From positions 1 through 59,663 of the forward strand of contig CAJTIR010000023.1 in NCBI GenBank assembly GCA_910576385.1: 59,663 nt of DNA. The letters are read 5' to 3'. The position numbers and the translations under genes were made by a program. Shown here in pieces: positions 6,569-15,432 of this stretch (positions are counted from its first letter, which is position 1; every line of letters starts with the position of its first letter). This DNA comes from Lachnospiraceae bacterium (GTDB lineage Bacteria > Bacillota > Clostridia > Lachnospirales > Lachnospiraceae). Under the pieces are notes generated by a model. It saw only the letters and a program-made list of their open reading frames with translations, did no database searches and had not been told where the DNA came from.

Positions 6569-7309
6569 TTACTTTACAACCGTATACCAACTGCTATCAA
6601 ACTTCACTGTTTTCAATAAAGTTTCCTTATCAATTAATTCCGGCTTTTTCACTTTAATATGTAGTTTTTCTTTCGGTATTTCTTCTATGATAGTAAATTG
6701 ACTACCGCTTGGCTGCCATGTAAATTTATGCATATTGGTTGCTCTGTCATAACCTTCTAAATTATTACGCTTATTCCACTTGAAGTAATATAATTCAGGA
6801 TCATAACGTACTGTATCTAACTCAAATATCAAGTATTCGGAAAAATCTTTTGCCTTTACCAATACTACCGTTCTTACAAACTTAAATATCTGCCTTACTG
6901 CTGATACACGCTCATTCCAAATATCCAAAATCATTTTCCCAATAACGTCTGGATTTTCACTGGTAATTTTATCTACGCCAAAACTAAACGTAGGCGAATT
7001 TCTTCCACTTACCAACCGAACAGTTTTCTGCTTAGAAATGTTTTTAGAACCTGCGAAAACAGTTTTCGCACCCCAACAACAATTATCCAAAACAACATCA
7101 TCCAACCCTACATTAGAGGGTTTCCAATCTGCCCCTACACACGTTGCAAAAATTTGTTCCCATTCATTCCCCTCTAAAGCCATAGCCTGTTTCGTTGCCA
7201 TCATATAAACGACTTCTTTTGCAAACGTATCTACAAACTTTGTCGGAAATTTATTCAAATCAAAAGGCGCCACTGCTTTATTAACAGTCCTCAATCTTGG
7301 TCCATTCAT
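6569..7309 (-). CDS. Probable type II restriction endonuclease
   Basis: This 246-residue gene sits between an HTH-C5-methyltransferase and vsr, the usual place of the restriction enzyme in such cassettes. It has no family I can name with certainty. The stretch GLDDVVLDNCCWGAKTV (about residues 71-87) has an acidic pair followed by W-G-A-K, which could be a variant PD-(D/E)XK active site. The rest is mixed alpha/beta with a basic C-terminus. HTH-fused methyltransferases of the SsoII type often pair with enzymes cutting CCNGG or CCWGG, and Vsr points the same way, but specificity is inference. Confidence 0.6.
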   Translation of the reverse strand: MNGPRLRTVNKAVAPFDLNKFPTKFVDTFAKEVVYMMATKQAMALEGNEWEQIFATCVGADWKPSNVGLDDVVLDNCCWGAKTVFAGSKNISKQKTVRLVSGRNSPTFSFGVDKITSENPDVIGKMILDIWNERVSAVRQIFKFVRTVVLVKAKDFSEYLIFELDTVRYDPELYYFKWNKRNNLEGYDRATNMHKFTWQPSGSQFTIIEEIPKEKLHIKVKKPELIDKETLLKTVKFDSSWYTVVK

Positions 7310-7371
7310 GTGCTATACCTCCAAACACACAGTTTTTTACAGTATAGCACACTTTTCTCCAAAATACACCA

Positions 7372-8508
7372 TTAAAAAACCAACGGCATAAACTTTTCAA
7401 TCACTTTAGCCACCATACTAACCGGAATTGCATTTCCCGCCTGTTTCCTAGTCTGAGCATCCGACACTGCGATTTTAAATTCATCAGGAAAACCCTGCAA
7501 CCGTAACATTTCTCTCGGCGTTAATCTCCGTTCTCCATCAACGAGCAAATAGTTATAACTTGCCCCTGCCCTTAATGCACAACTATATGGATAAGATGAT
7601 ATATTTCCTGATTTATTCTCGTGCCAAATAGCTGGAGTTGTTTCTGCTGTATGCATTTCCCTACGCTTTTTCACTATTTCCTCTGATGCATAATGTTTCT
7701 TGTCCACTTCATCTTCCAATATGTCTTTCAAAGTCTTTACATTCTTAATATCAAATTTCCAATCCATTTCAAATGGTTTCTTTGCGCCGACTATAATAAT
7801 TCTCTCGCGTTTTTGCGGCAAACCAAAATCAAGGGCATTTAAAACTTTATAATCCACAAAATATCCCAATTCTTCTCTTAAAGTATGAATAATCGTTTTA
7901 AATGTCTTTCCCCCATCATGACTGACAAGATTTTTTACATTTTCCAATACGAATGCATTTGGCTGTTTCTCCTTGATTATACGGGCAATATCGAAAAACA
8001 GCGTTCCCTTGGTATTATCAGCAAACCCCTTCTGCAAGCCGCATATAGAAAAAGCCTGACATGGAAATCCTGCAAAAAGCAAATCAAAATCAGGAATGTC
8101 TTTTTCATCAACCTTAGTAATATCCCCTACTGGTCTTTCACCAAAATTCGCTTCATAACTCTCTGCCGCAAACTTGTCTATATCACTGCTGAACAAACAC
8201 TGCCCTTTTATTCCCAACTGCCCAAAAGCCTCTTTTGAGGCATAACGGAAACCACCTATACCGCAAAATAAATCAATAAACCTTATGGTTGAGGGCAATT
8301 CCTTTTCTTCAACTGGCGGTATTGTAAAAAACAGCCTCTCCACATTTACTGATAATTCTTCAGATAAGCGTACCACCACATCAATTGAAGGCGTTGTTCT
8401 ATTTCGCTCTATCATTGACAAATATTTCCTGCTTATGCCCACCAAAGAAGCCAGTTGTTCTTGTGTAATGTTTCTTTCCTTTCTATATTCCTTAACCATA
8501 TTTATCAT
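7372..8508 (-). CDS. DNA (cytosine-5) methyltransferase with N-terminal HTH
   Basis: Residues 1-60 are an Xre-type helix-turn-helix (ERNITQEQLASLVGISRKY), and from residue 75 the protein is a C5 methyltransferase: motif I DLFCGIGGF, motif IV GFPCQAFS with the catalytic cysteine, motif VI ENVKNL, motif VIII QKRERI and motif X GNAIPV. The start follows AAGGAG by 8 bases. Fusion of a regulator to the enzyme is known from M.SsoII/M.EcoRII-like proteins, which repress their own promoter and balance the restriction gene. The region between motifs VIII and IX, which sets target choice, is short. It protects host DNA from the neighbouring nuclease. Confidence 0.93.
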   Translation of the reverse strand: MINMVKEYRKERNITQEQLASLVGISRKYLSMIERNRTTPSIDVVVRLSEELSVNVERLFFTIPPVEEKELPSTIRFIDLFCGIGGFRYASKEAFGQLGIKGQCLFSSDIDKFAAESYEANFGERPVGDITKVDEKDIPDFDLLFAGFPCQAFSICGLQKGFADNTKGTLFFDIARIIKEKQPNAFVLENVKNLVSHDGGKTFKTIIHTLREELGYFVDYKVLNALDFGLPQKRERIIIVGAKKPFEMDWKFDIKNVKTLKDILEDEVDKKHYASEEIVKKRREMHTAETTPAIWHENKSGNISSYPYSCALRAGASYNYLLVDGERRLTPREMLRLQGFPDEFKIAVSDAQTRKQAGNAIPVSMVAKVIEKFMPLVF

Positions 8509-8547
8509 AGCATTTTCTCCTTAAATGTGAACTTTGTTTCTCATTTC

Positions 8548-8576
8548 ATTATATACTGCCTTTATTTGAATGTCTA
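8548..8576 (-). promoter_or_regulatory. Promoter of the methyltransferase operon
   Basis: On the minus strand TAGACA, 17 bases, TATAAT, about 40 bases before the methyltransferase start. The HTH part of that enzyme is likely to bind here; a palindromic AGCATATGCT lies further upstream near 8628-8637. Confidence 0.6.
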
Positions 8577-8701
8577 TACTCATTACGAAATTTTATTTTT
8601 TGTTCGATTTTCCAACCGCTAGAATAAAGAAAGCATATGCTATGATGAATTACATTATCTGCACATAATACTATGTAACAATATTAGAAGTATCCATTTG
8701 T

Positions 8702-10402
8702 TCACATAGAATTTTTAACAAACAATTCAAACCCCTTGGCTAATTCTATGTCCAAAACCAAACCTACCTCACTATTTTTTGCTGTATCAACATCATTATC
8801 ATCAACTTGTATACTACAAATCGTACCTTTTTTCCATAGTGCTCCCTTTTTAGCCCATACATATATGCCACGTTTTATTTCAACATCATTCAGATTAAGT
8901 ATGCAAGCCTTTGACTTCTTAAAATATTCCGTCACTGTTCCAATGCTATAAAAATTTATAGGCAATAACGTTATTAATCCTATCTGTTTCATTGCTTGTC
9001 TGGTTTCTTCTTTTGTAAATATCCCATCTTCAATTAGCTTAAATTGCTGATACAACTGCCAAGTGGTCAACAATCCCCTCTCATCGTTATATGCATAATC
9101 AATTTGATTCTCACTAAACGGAGGATTTTCTCGTAGTTGAGGCTGCATATATCTCTGATGATTCACAATATATAATGGAACAATTTCCTTATCTTGATTT
9201 TCCTTCTCTCTTTTTCTTCTATGTTTTGCAACTTGGGAACATTCTGCGTCCGTTGAAGTTCCCCCAATTCCTTTAACTTCTATTATAAAAAGAAGGTTTC
9301 CGTCAACAATTTGAATATCTTCTCTTAAAATATCCTCACTCCCATCTATCTCTTGAACATCCGAAAAACCTAACCACTCAAAATACTTACACACAGCTTT
9401 TACTAATGCATTACCTGTCTGTGTTAGCAAATCGTTTAAAAATTGATATTTTTCATATATTTTTGTTTCCTGCATCCGTATTTCTTCTAATTGTTTTTCA
9501 TACTTATCTTTCAACTCTTTCTTCTGCTTTTCACATTCCAATACTTCTTTTGGTTTAAATTCTTCATTGTTTATCCATTGAAATTCTCTTGATTCGGGAA
9601 ATATATTAGGAAAAATTTCTGGTAATACCATTGAGAACAATTCATCTATTAATTTTTCCTTGTTCTGACATACTGGCAATAACAACTCATACCCATTTTC
9701 TTTATCATATCCTATATATGAAATCACCTCATCGTCTTGATTGAATAGCAATGGAATATAATTTCCATCCGTAACCGATTCGTTTTTCGATGAATCAAAT
9801 ACTGTCGGCAAATAAAAAATAACATTATATCCGCTAACATATTTAGCAATTGTTTGAGCTAACACATATTGACCAGCTTTTGTTTTCTTTCCGATTTTAT
9901 TCTTAACCCCTGCGCCAATCGTATTATAAACCCTTTCTTCAAATTCGTCCGGATACCCTACTCGATTCTGTTCCTCTATCTGAACTATTTTGTAATGTTC
10001 TGCATAATCCTTATCAGAAAATATGATTCTCATTCCCTCATGAGCCGTTCCTCTCGGAATTTGATTCATTACAAACGGTGCAGGATCAAATTGCTTCATC
10101 GGATAATCAACTTGAAATAAATATGGCATTCCGTCAGGGAGATCACTCTCCCTGCATACTTTAGCTTCCGATTTATTTTGCAAATCTATAATTACGACTT
10201 TATACTCATGCAGATTTCCAATAAGATCATACTCTAAATTGACATATTTATGGTTTTCATACTGCTCATATTCTATTTGCTTGGTTATTCCAAGATTTCC
10301 TTCCTCTACAAAATATTTTTCATGCAATTTTTCAGCAATCTCAGAATTATTTATTACATAAACTTGCGGTTCTTTATATTTTTCCATTTCACGATTCTCC
10401 AT
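8702..10402 (-). CDS. 566-aa protein with PD-(D/E)XK-like core, candidate defence nuclease
   Basis: Around residues 375-400 the sequence has EDILREDIQIVDGNLLFIIE then V-K-G-I-G-G-T-S: an acidic residue, a strand and E-V-K, the signature of PD-(D/E)XK nucleases. A charged coiled coil precedes it (about residues 290-325, KEVLECEKQKKELKDKYEKQ). The N-terminal half is alpha/beta and unrecognised; a WAKKGALWKKGTICSIQVDD segment near residue 520 could be a small beta domain. The gene precedes the methyltransferase operon on the same strand, with its own spacing on both sides. It might be a methyl-directed or guide-less nuclease; no helicase or partner is seen. The nuclease fold is moderately supported, the role is not. 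Confidence 0.55.
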   Translation of the reverse strand: MENREMEKYKEPQVYVINNSEIAEKLHEKYFVEEGNLGITKQIEYEQYENHKYVNLEYDLIGNLHEYKVVIIDLQNKSEAKVCRESDLPDGMPYLFQVDYPMKQFDPAPFVMNQIPRGTAHEGMRIIFSDKDYAEHYKIVQIEEQNRVGYPDEFEERVYNTIGAGVKNKIGKKTKAGQYVLAQTIAKYVSGYNVIFYLPTVFDSSKNESVTDGNYIPLLFNQDDEVISYIGYDKENGYELLLPVCQNKEKLIDELFSMVLPEIFPNIFPESREFQWINNEEFKPKEVLECEKQKKELKDKYEKQLEEIRMQETKIYEKYQFLNDLLTQTGNALVKAVCKYFEWLGFSDVQEIDGSEDILREDIQIVDGNLLFIIEVKGIGGTSTDAECSQVAKHRRKREKENQDKEIVPLYIVNHQRYMQPQLRENPPFSENQIDYAYNDERGLLTTWQLYQQFKLIEDGIFTKEETRQAMKQIGLITLLPINFYSIGTVTEYFKKSKACILNLNDVEIKRGIYVWAKKGALWKKGTICSIQVDDNDVDTAKNSEVGLVLDIELAKGFELFVKNSM

Positions 10403-10499
10403 TAAACTCTTCTTGTATCAACTCCTATATTTTACCATTTTACCAATAATATTTCCATTATATTTTAAAAAGGCACGACAATCGCCGCACCTTCTTACC

Positions 10500-10826
10500 C
10501 TATCTTGCAAAACTCCGTTCCAGCTTCTCCCTCTGCCCTTTCAAATCATTCTGCTTTTCATACAAACTGTTACGCTCCTCACACAGTTTTTTCATACGTT
10601 CTAGCTTTTCCCCGATGCCCTCCCGACATTCCGACTCTATCTGCTTATATTCCCCTGTCAGGCTGCGGATTTTATTGTTATTCTCTTTCATCTGCTCCAA
10701 AACGCATACCCAATCCACTAAATTCCTTACTTCCATATCCATTTCGTAAAGTTCTGTTTCTGCCAAAATCTTCGTGCATAGCCTCACCATTACTTTTTTC
10801 TCTGTATCTGTCACATTATCCCTCAA
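10500..10826 (-). CDS. Small coiled-coil protein linked to the mobilisation genes
   Basis: A 108-residue, highly charged, almost wholly helical protein (EQMKENNNKIRSLTGEYKQI, then further heptads to the end). Its first codons overlap the end of the preceding DUF6061-like gene by 4 bases, so it belongs to the relaxase operon. Small genes of this kind commonly follow MobV relaxases in Clostridia elements. Function unknown; an accessory role in relaxosome assembly is possible. Confidence 0.6.
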   Translation of the reverse strand: MRDNVTDTEKKVMVRLCTKILAETELYEMDMEVRNLVDWVCVLEQMKENNNKIRSLTGEYKQIESECREGIGEKLERMKKLCEERNSLYEKQNDLKGQREKLERSFAR

Positions 10827-11191
10827 CTTTCATATCTAAAAAATTCTCTTGCCAACGCTTCTGCCATAGTTTTACTGTATCCCTGCTTCAAATATCCTTG
10901 AACAATTGTGCCAAACATCCCTTTTACCATATCCTCCTCTATATCACAATAGGCTTGCAGCTCTCCCGACAATGCCATTGCAACATACTCAATCGGCTTA
11001 TCATCCAACAACTTATGCAGCTTCGCAAGCGATTGTTCTGTAGTGTGCAGATTAGCTTCTATTTCTTCACATTTCAACTGCAAAATATTGCCGTCAGAAT
11101 AATAAACTTCCACATAACCGTTATCCATGTTGTATTCACAACCTATAATATTTTCCATAGAATACTGTTCGCTCCAATTTCCATTATCCAT
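10823..11191 (-). CDS. DUF6061-like protein following the relaxase
   Basis: The core reads M-E-N-I-I-G-C-E-Y-N-M-D-N-G-Y-V-E-V, then a D-G-N-I segment and D-D-K-P-I-E-Y-V-A-M-A-L-S-G-E-L, the pattern I associate with the DUF6061 family of element-borne small proteins. The ATG at 11191 has AAAGGA at a somewhat long distance; the extra upstream frame lies inside the relaxase gene and is unlikely to be translated. It has a C-terminal helical extension (GYLKQGYSKTMAEALAREFF). Function unknown. Confidence 0.6.
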   Translation of the reverse strand: MDNGNWSEQYSMENIIGCEYNMDNGYVEVYYSDGNILQLKCEEIEANLHTTEQSLAKLHKLLDDKPIEYVAMALSGELQAYCDIEEDMVKGMFGTIVQGYLKQGYSKTMAEALAREFFRYES

Positions 11192-11210
11192 TATATCAAT
11201 CCGTCCTTTC

Positions 11211-12590
11211 TTATCTGCCCATTCCATACGCTCTGTTCTGCTGTTTTTCACTCTGTGCGATTCGTTCCAATTCCCTTGCATTTGTCACAATAATATCAAT
11301 TTTGTCTACCCCGACATATTGTTTCACACGCTCAAAATCATCCGCTTTTTTCTGCAACTGTTCTAATTTTACATACTGCTGATGTACCTTACTTTTATAG
11401 AAGTCAATATCCTCTGCCTGTTTCGTGACCTTTGCTTTTAACTGCTTTATCTGATCCATGAGGTTGACACATTTTATCGTAAGGCTTTTTACAACTTCTT
11501 TCAGCCTTTCCACAAGCGGCATAGCGTTCTTTTCCCGATAAGCCTTTGCACTCATTAAAGCAATCGGCTCCGGCAACTGCCATTTTGCATCTTCATCATA
11601 GGCATGTATATTGCGTTCCAATGCCGCTTTAGAATCAGCCATTTTCTCAATATCCTGCTGTAGCTTTTTCTGCCGCTGTTCCAACGCTTTATTATCAGAC
11701 ATCAGCTTTTCTCTGTCCTCTATCAATCCATCCGTCTGTTCCCTTAATAAATTATTGGCTACGGAAAGTTCCGTTGTTTCCTGCCTGACTGCTTCATTTT
11801 CCAGCTTTATCTTCTCCATTTCATTTTCAGCCAAAACTTGCTGATAAATAATGTGGGATAGTTCCGCTTTATTACTGGATACTGCTTTTTCCAATTGTTC
11901 GACTTCTTTTGCCCTCTCCTGTTTCTCAAAATCCAAGACAGACAGATGCTTATTGTGTGTTCCCAACTGTTTCCACCGTACCCCATATCTTTCAGCAACT
12001 TTTGAAAGTTCCTGCTTTTCAGATTCTATCCATTGATTCCACTCCGTTGCGCTTCTTGTGCCGCCTTTAAATCCCTGTTCTGACAGTGCGCCTTTCAGCG
12101 AAACTCTCGTATCAAGTCCCCTCTTGCTGTTACGGATAAAAGGAACAAAATCAATATGAACGTGTGGTGTTTCCTCGTCCATATGCAGATGCGCCGAAAA
12201 TACATAAAGATTAGGATTTCTTTTCTGAAAATCTTCCATAAACTCTATCAATATTTCCTTTGCAAGCTGCCCTTCTTCGCTTTTCGCATTCGTATCATCT
12301 TTATTTCCAATCTGAAGAATAACTTCATGAAATAACTTCTCCTGCTTGCTCTGCCTTATCTTCTCATAATAATTGTCAATTTTCCGGTCACTCCGTTTCT
12401 GCTTTGCATTGTAACGCTCCAACGCATCATCAAATAATTCGTGATATATCTTTTTAATATCCAAATGACAGAACTCCACATTATATTTGGTTCGCTCCTT
12501 ATCCACATTCTTCGCACTGAAAGTTCTCGTATTATGACTGACAGAACCTTTTCCCATCATGCCGCTAATTGTCCTCTCCAATAATCTCAC
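11211..12590 (-). CDS. MobV-family relaxase (Mob/Pre)
   Basis: The first 200 residues match Mob_Pre relaxases: the HNTR motif near residue 19, and the metal-binding HLHMDEETPHVHIDFVP block (about residues 136-152), followed by K-G-A-L-S-E-Q-G-F-K. The rest is a long coiled coil (residues 225-345 and 375-440) typical of the family. The enzyme nicks oriT, stays attached to the 5' end and starts transfer using a helper conjugation machine. GTG is the likely start, with AGGAAG just upstream. The gene follows the repeat-rich non-coding stretch that I take as oriT. It overlaps or nearly abuts the next gene. Confidence 0.92.
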   Translation of the reverse strand: MRLLERTISGMMGKGSVSHNTRTFSAKNVDKERTKYNVEFCHLDIKKIYHELFDDALERYNAKQKRSDRKIDNYYEKIRQSKQEKLFHEVILQIGNKDDTNAKSEEGQLAKEILIEFMEDFQKRNPNLYVFSAHLHMDEETPHVHIDFVPFIRNSKRGLDTRVSLKGALSEQGFKGGTRSATEWNQWIESEKQELSKVAERYGVRWKQLGTHNKHLSVLDFEKQERAKEVEQLEKAVSSNKAELSHIIYQQVLAENEMEKIKLENEAVRQETTELSVANNLLREQTDGLIEDREKLMSDNKALEQRQKKLQQDIEKMADSKAALERNIHAYDEDAKWQLPEPIALMSAKAYREKNAMPLVERLKEVVKSLTIKCVNLMDQIKQLKAKVTKQAEDIDFYKSKVHQQYVKLEQLQKKADDFERVKQYVGVDKIDIIVTNARELERIAQSEKQQNRAYGMGR

Positions 12591-12897
12591 ACCTTCCTAT
12601 CTTCTCTATTCTTATCTGTTATATTTGTGCCGATAGGCACAGCCTTTGTTACTTTCTGCGAAAGTAACGCAAAAGCACTTTCGACAGGCTACGCTCTATC
12701 AAAAGTGCCTTTGCGCCCTGCCGGGGGCATTGCCACGCTTACGCTGGCAAATAGCTTCGCATGTTCATCTACTCATTCCATCCATGCGAGAGCGCATCCC
12801 AATCAAGTCCGCAACAATGCAAAGTCTATATATTTTGCAACCTTGCAATATTCATCTCCGCAAAATCTTTATAGACTGCATTGTTGCGTTCTTCCTT
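12591..12897. other. Presumed origin of transfer region
   Basis: A 307-base non-coding, inverted-repeat-rich stretch between the RepA-like gene and the relaxase. It holds GTTACTTTC-TGC-GAAAGTAAC (about 12647-12667), AGCACTTT paired with AAAGTGC across about 25 bases, and a long imperfect hairpin at 12811-12887 whose outer arms begin GCAACAATGCA and end TGCATTGTTGC. MobV origins lie just upstream of the relaxase gene and contain such repeats. The nick site itself is not assigned. Confidence 0.55.
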
Positions 12898-13896
12898 TTA
12901 TTCCGTCTTGACCTTGTCCAATTCCCAATACCAGAAACTGTTTATCTTCTTCGCCCGAATGCCAAGCTCTCTTTTTGCATTTTCCAGTGTCCTCTTTGAA
13001 ATTCCCTGCTCATCCGCCATATCAAATATCTCATTACTCTGAACTGCGTCAGAGGTCAAAGCCAGTTCCCTAAGCAACCGCTTCGCTTGTTCCAATTTAT
13101 TTGCTTTAGGAGCAATTCCTCCCAACACTTCATCAGCGGTAATCTCATAATCTCCGATCCAAGAAAATCAGTCCTCTGATAGTTGAAAGGCTTTCGGATG
13201 CCCAAATGCCGCCAAATTGTTCTTAATCTGAATAACCGCCCTAATATTCGGCTCACCTTCCACCCTCCCGACTAACAATACACTCCTTGCAACTGCAAAG
13301 AAATCAATCGAACCCATGCCCCGATACGCCGCTTTATTTCCTGCTGCTTTGTTCATATGACCGATAAGAACGATTGCACACTTATATTTTTCTGCCAATG
13401 CTCCTAATTTTTTCGTCATATCCCTTGCTTCATTTGCTCTGTTCATATCCATACCACCGCCAAGATATGCCTGTATCGGATCTAAAATTAACATTCTTGC
13501 TTTCGTCTGCACAATCGCCTTTTCCAATCGTTCATCAACCATAGATAAAGATTTTTCCTTTTCATCAATAACCAATATCCTCTCACAGTCTGCTCCTGCC
13601 AGCTCCAATCTTGGTTTAACTGTATCTGCCAAACCATCTTCCGCACTCTGATAAATTACATTCACTGGCTCAGACAATTTCATCTCACTGTCTAATCCCT
13701 CTCCCTTTGATAGCCATGCCGCTATATTCAGCACAAGCGTTGTTTTTCCATCGCCCGGATCGCCTTGAATGATTGTCAGCTTTCCATAGGGGATAAACGG
13801 ATACCACAACCAAGAAACTTCCTGCGACTGTATCTCCGACATTTTTATCATCTGTAACCCATTTTTTGTTTCTTCCATCATGCCCTCCATTTTCAA
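12898..13896 (-). pseudogene. RepA-like RecA-fold ATPase gene with an in-frame TGA
   Basis: Residues 35-235 are an AAA_25/RepA-type ATPase: Walker A GDPGDGKTT, Walker B MLILDPIQAYL, and a sensor-like LIGHMNKAAG segment. A TGA at 13168-13170 follows F-Q-L-S-E-D; the same frame then continues F-S-W-I-G-D-Y-E-I-T-A-D-E-V-L and a winged-helix-like C-terminus to the stop at 12898. Relatives are continuous here, usually with a glycine at the stop position, so GGA to TGA is the simplest explanation. The start is likely ATG 13878 behind GGAGGG. Such proteins assist replication or priming of mobile elements. The ATPase part alone might still be made. Confidence 0.8.
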
Positions 13897-13917
13897 AAAA
13901 TCATTGTCGTTGGAAGA

Positions 13918-13961
13918 AACCTCTGCTATACTTGTATTGTGATTACTGATAACAGAGGTTT
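13918..13961 (-). terminator. Hairpin between integrase and RepA-like genes
   Basis: AAACCTCTG and CAGAGGTTT flank a 26-base loop, followed on the minus strand by TCTTCC. It may attenuate read-through from the integrase gene; the long loop makes this a weak call. Confidence 0.4.
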
Positions 13962-13969
13962 TCCAGTTA

Positions 13970-15055
13970 TCATAAGTCCTGACAGTTGCCGCTGTTAGGG
14001 CTTATTTTTTGTTGGTTCAACATATCCGCCACTTGCCTTTGTTGGTTAGGATACAAATGCCCATACGTGTTCAATGTGATTTTTATATCCTTATGCCCTA
14101 ACCGCTCTTTAATAATCAACGGTTGTACGCCTTGATTGATGAGATACGCTACGCTGCTGTGGCGAATATCATGGACACGTATCTTTTTCACTCCTGCCTT
14201 TTCCGCTTGCCGCTTCAATTTATGCTGTAATGCTTCTGCAACAATAGGGAAAATACGCTCATTATCCGGCAGCTCATATAACTTATCCACATATTCTTTT
14301 ATTTCCTGTGTCAAGAATTCTGGCAACTCGATTACTCGCACAGATTGTTCCGTTTTAGGGGCGGTAATCACATCTCTCCTTTCCGTCCGATAATAAGTCT
14401 TCGTGATGCTCATACGGTTGTTCTGAAAATCTACATCTGATTTTGTCAAGGCAAGTAGTTCTCCTTCCCTAATTCCCGTCCAGAACAGAATTTCAAAAAT
14501 CACATAATAGCGGCTCCCAACCTCAATCGTACTGATAAACTTGTCGTATTCCTCTTTCGTCCAAAAGTCTAACTTATCCGCATCCGGCTTTCCCATCTTT
14601 TTCACTCTCTTGCATGGATTGTTCGACAAATTGTAAATACTGCTTGCATGAGTGAATAATGCAGTGATCTGATTTTGCACCATGCGAAGATAGGTCTGCG
14701 CATACCCTTTTTCCCTCATTGTGTTCTGCCACTGGATAATATCTGACGGAGTAATCTCATTCATTTTCTTATTTTCAAAATACGGAAGAATATGAGCTTC
14801 TATCATGTATCTTTTATTCTTGATTGAACGTTCTTTCAGCTCGCCTTCCTTATCCCGAAAATAAATGTCAACAAACGCTCCCAATGCCATATCCATATTG
14901 GCATTAGCGGATAATTTGAAATTATTTTCCCACTCCAATGCTTCTTTCTTTGTTTTAAACCCACGTTTTTGCTTTTTCTTCTTGTTACCCTGCCAATCCT
15001 CATAATAGAACAGGCTTAGCCAAGTATTCCTTTTTTCATCCTTATATGCCGGCAT
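13970..15055 (-). CDS. int: Tyrosine integrase of the tuf element
   Basis: The ATG at 15055 has AAGGAGG 8 bases upstream, giving 361 residues. An N-terminal arm-binding domain (about residues 1-50, with Y-K-D-E-K-R-N-T-W-L and F-K-T-K-K-E-A) precedes a SAM-like core-binding domain and the catalytic domain with R in FWTGIREGELLAL, H-x-x-R in VHDIRHSS, LGHKDIKITLNTYGHLY and the tyrosine in the latter block. It recombines attP with the 3' end of tuf. The TAGAACCA pairs at both element ends fit as its arm sites. It lies 13 bases after the excisionase gene on the same strand. Confidence 0.95.
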   Translation of the reverse strand: MPAYKDEKRNTWLSLFYYEDWQGNKKKKQKRGFKTKKEALEWENNFKLSANANMDMALGAFVDIYFRDKEGELKERSIKNKRYMIEAHILPYFENKKMNEITPSDIIQWQNTMREKGYAQTYLRMVQNQITALFTHASSIYNLSNNPCKRVKKMGKPDADKLDFWTKEEYDKFISTIEVGSRYYVIFEILFWTGIREGELLALTKSDVDFQNNRMSITKTYYRTERRDVITAPKTEQSVRVIELPEFLTQEIKEYVDKLYELPDNERIFPIVAEALQHKLKRQAEKAGVKKIRVHDIRHSSVAYLINQGVQPLIIKERLGHKDIKITLNTYGHLYPNQQRQVADMLNQQKISPNSGNCQDL

Positions 15056-15068
15056 CTGTTTTCCCTCC

Positions 15069-15263
15069 TTATGCTGTCTGCATCGTTTGATAACCGTAGA
15101 ACTTCTTTTCCCAAAACGCTCTTGGAACTTTCCCTGCCACAATAATAAAGCCGGATTTCTCCAATTCCTCGTTAAGTTGACGAATGACCTTATAAGCGTG
15201 TCCTTTAGAAATTCCTAACTCATTAGCCACATCTTCCGCATCCATTAAGTAATTTGATTTCAT
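15069..15263 (-). CDS. xis: Excisionase-type HTH protein
   Basis: A 64-residue protein with a MerR/Xis-like winged helix (A-E-D-V-A-N-E-L-G-I-S-K-G-H-A-Y-K-V-I-R) directly upstream of int, and AAGGAGG before its ATG. Such proteins bend DNA at the ends and favour excision. The position, size and fold support this; it could also act as a repressor of int. Confidence 0.8.
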   Translation of the reverse strand: MKSNYLMDAEDVANELGISKGHAYKVIRQLNEELEKSGFIIVAGKVPRAFWEKKFYGYQTMQTA

Positions 15264-15432
15264 ATAGTCCTCCTTAAAATTTGAATTTTAATAGAAATAT
15301 TTAATTTCTTGTATTTTCATCATAATATTTGTTTTTAGATATGTCAAGCAAAAATATTAAAATTTGAATATTTCTATTTATTATTATTGAAAATGTGATA
15401 TAATGATTAAAAATCCAATGTGAGGTGAGAAT
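15264..15432. promoter_or_regulatory. Divergent control region of the element
   Basis: An AT-rich stretch between xis and the Xre regulator with TTAAAATTTGAAT twice (near 15282 and 15356), and a TATAAT at about 15400 for the regulator transcript. The two copies are likely operators for the Xre regulator, setting the switch between quiescence and excision. Confidence 0.55.

Noticed and set aside
12627-12999. Two plus-strand frames across the presumed oriT
   Set aside because: They overlap inverted repeats and the end of the RepA-like gene, and have no start signal.
13168-13170. TGA in the RepA-like gene considered as selenocysteine or recoded codon
   Set aside because: No SECIS-like hairpin is evident just after it, the family has no selenoproteins known to me, and other genes end in TGA normally.
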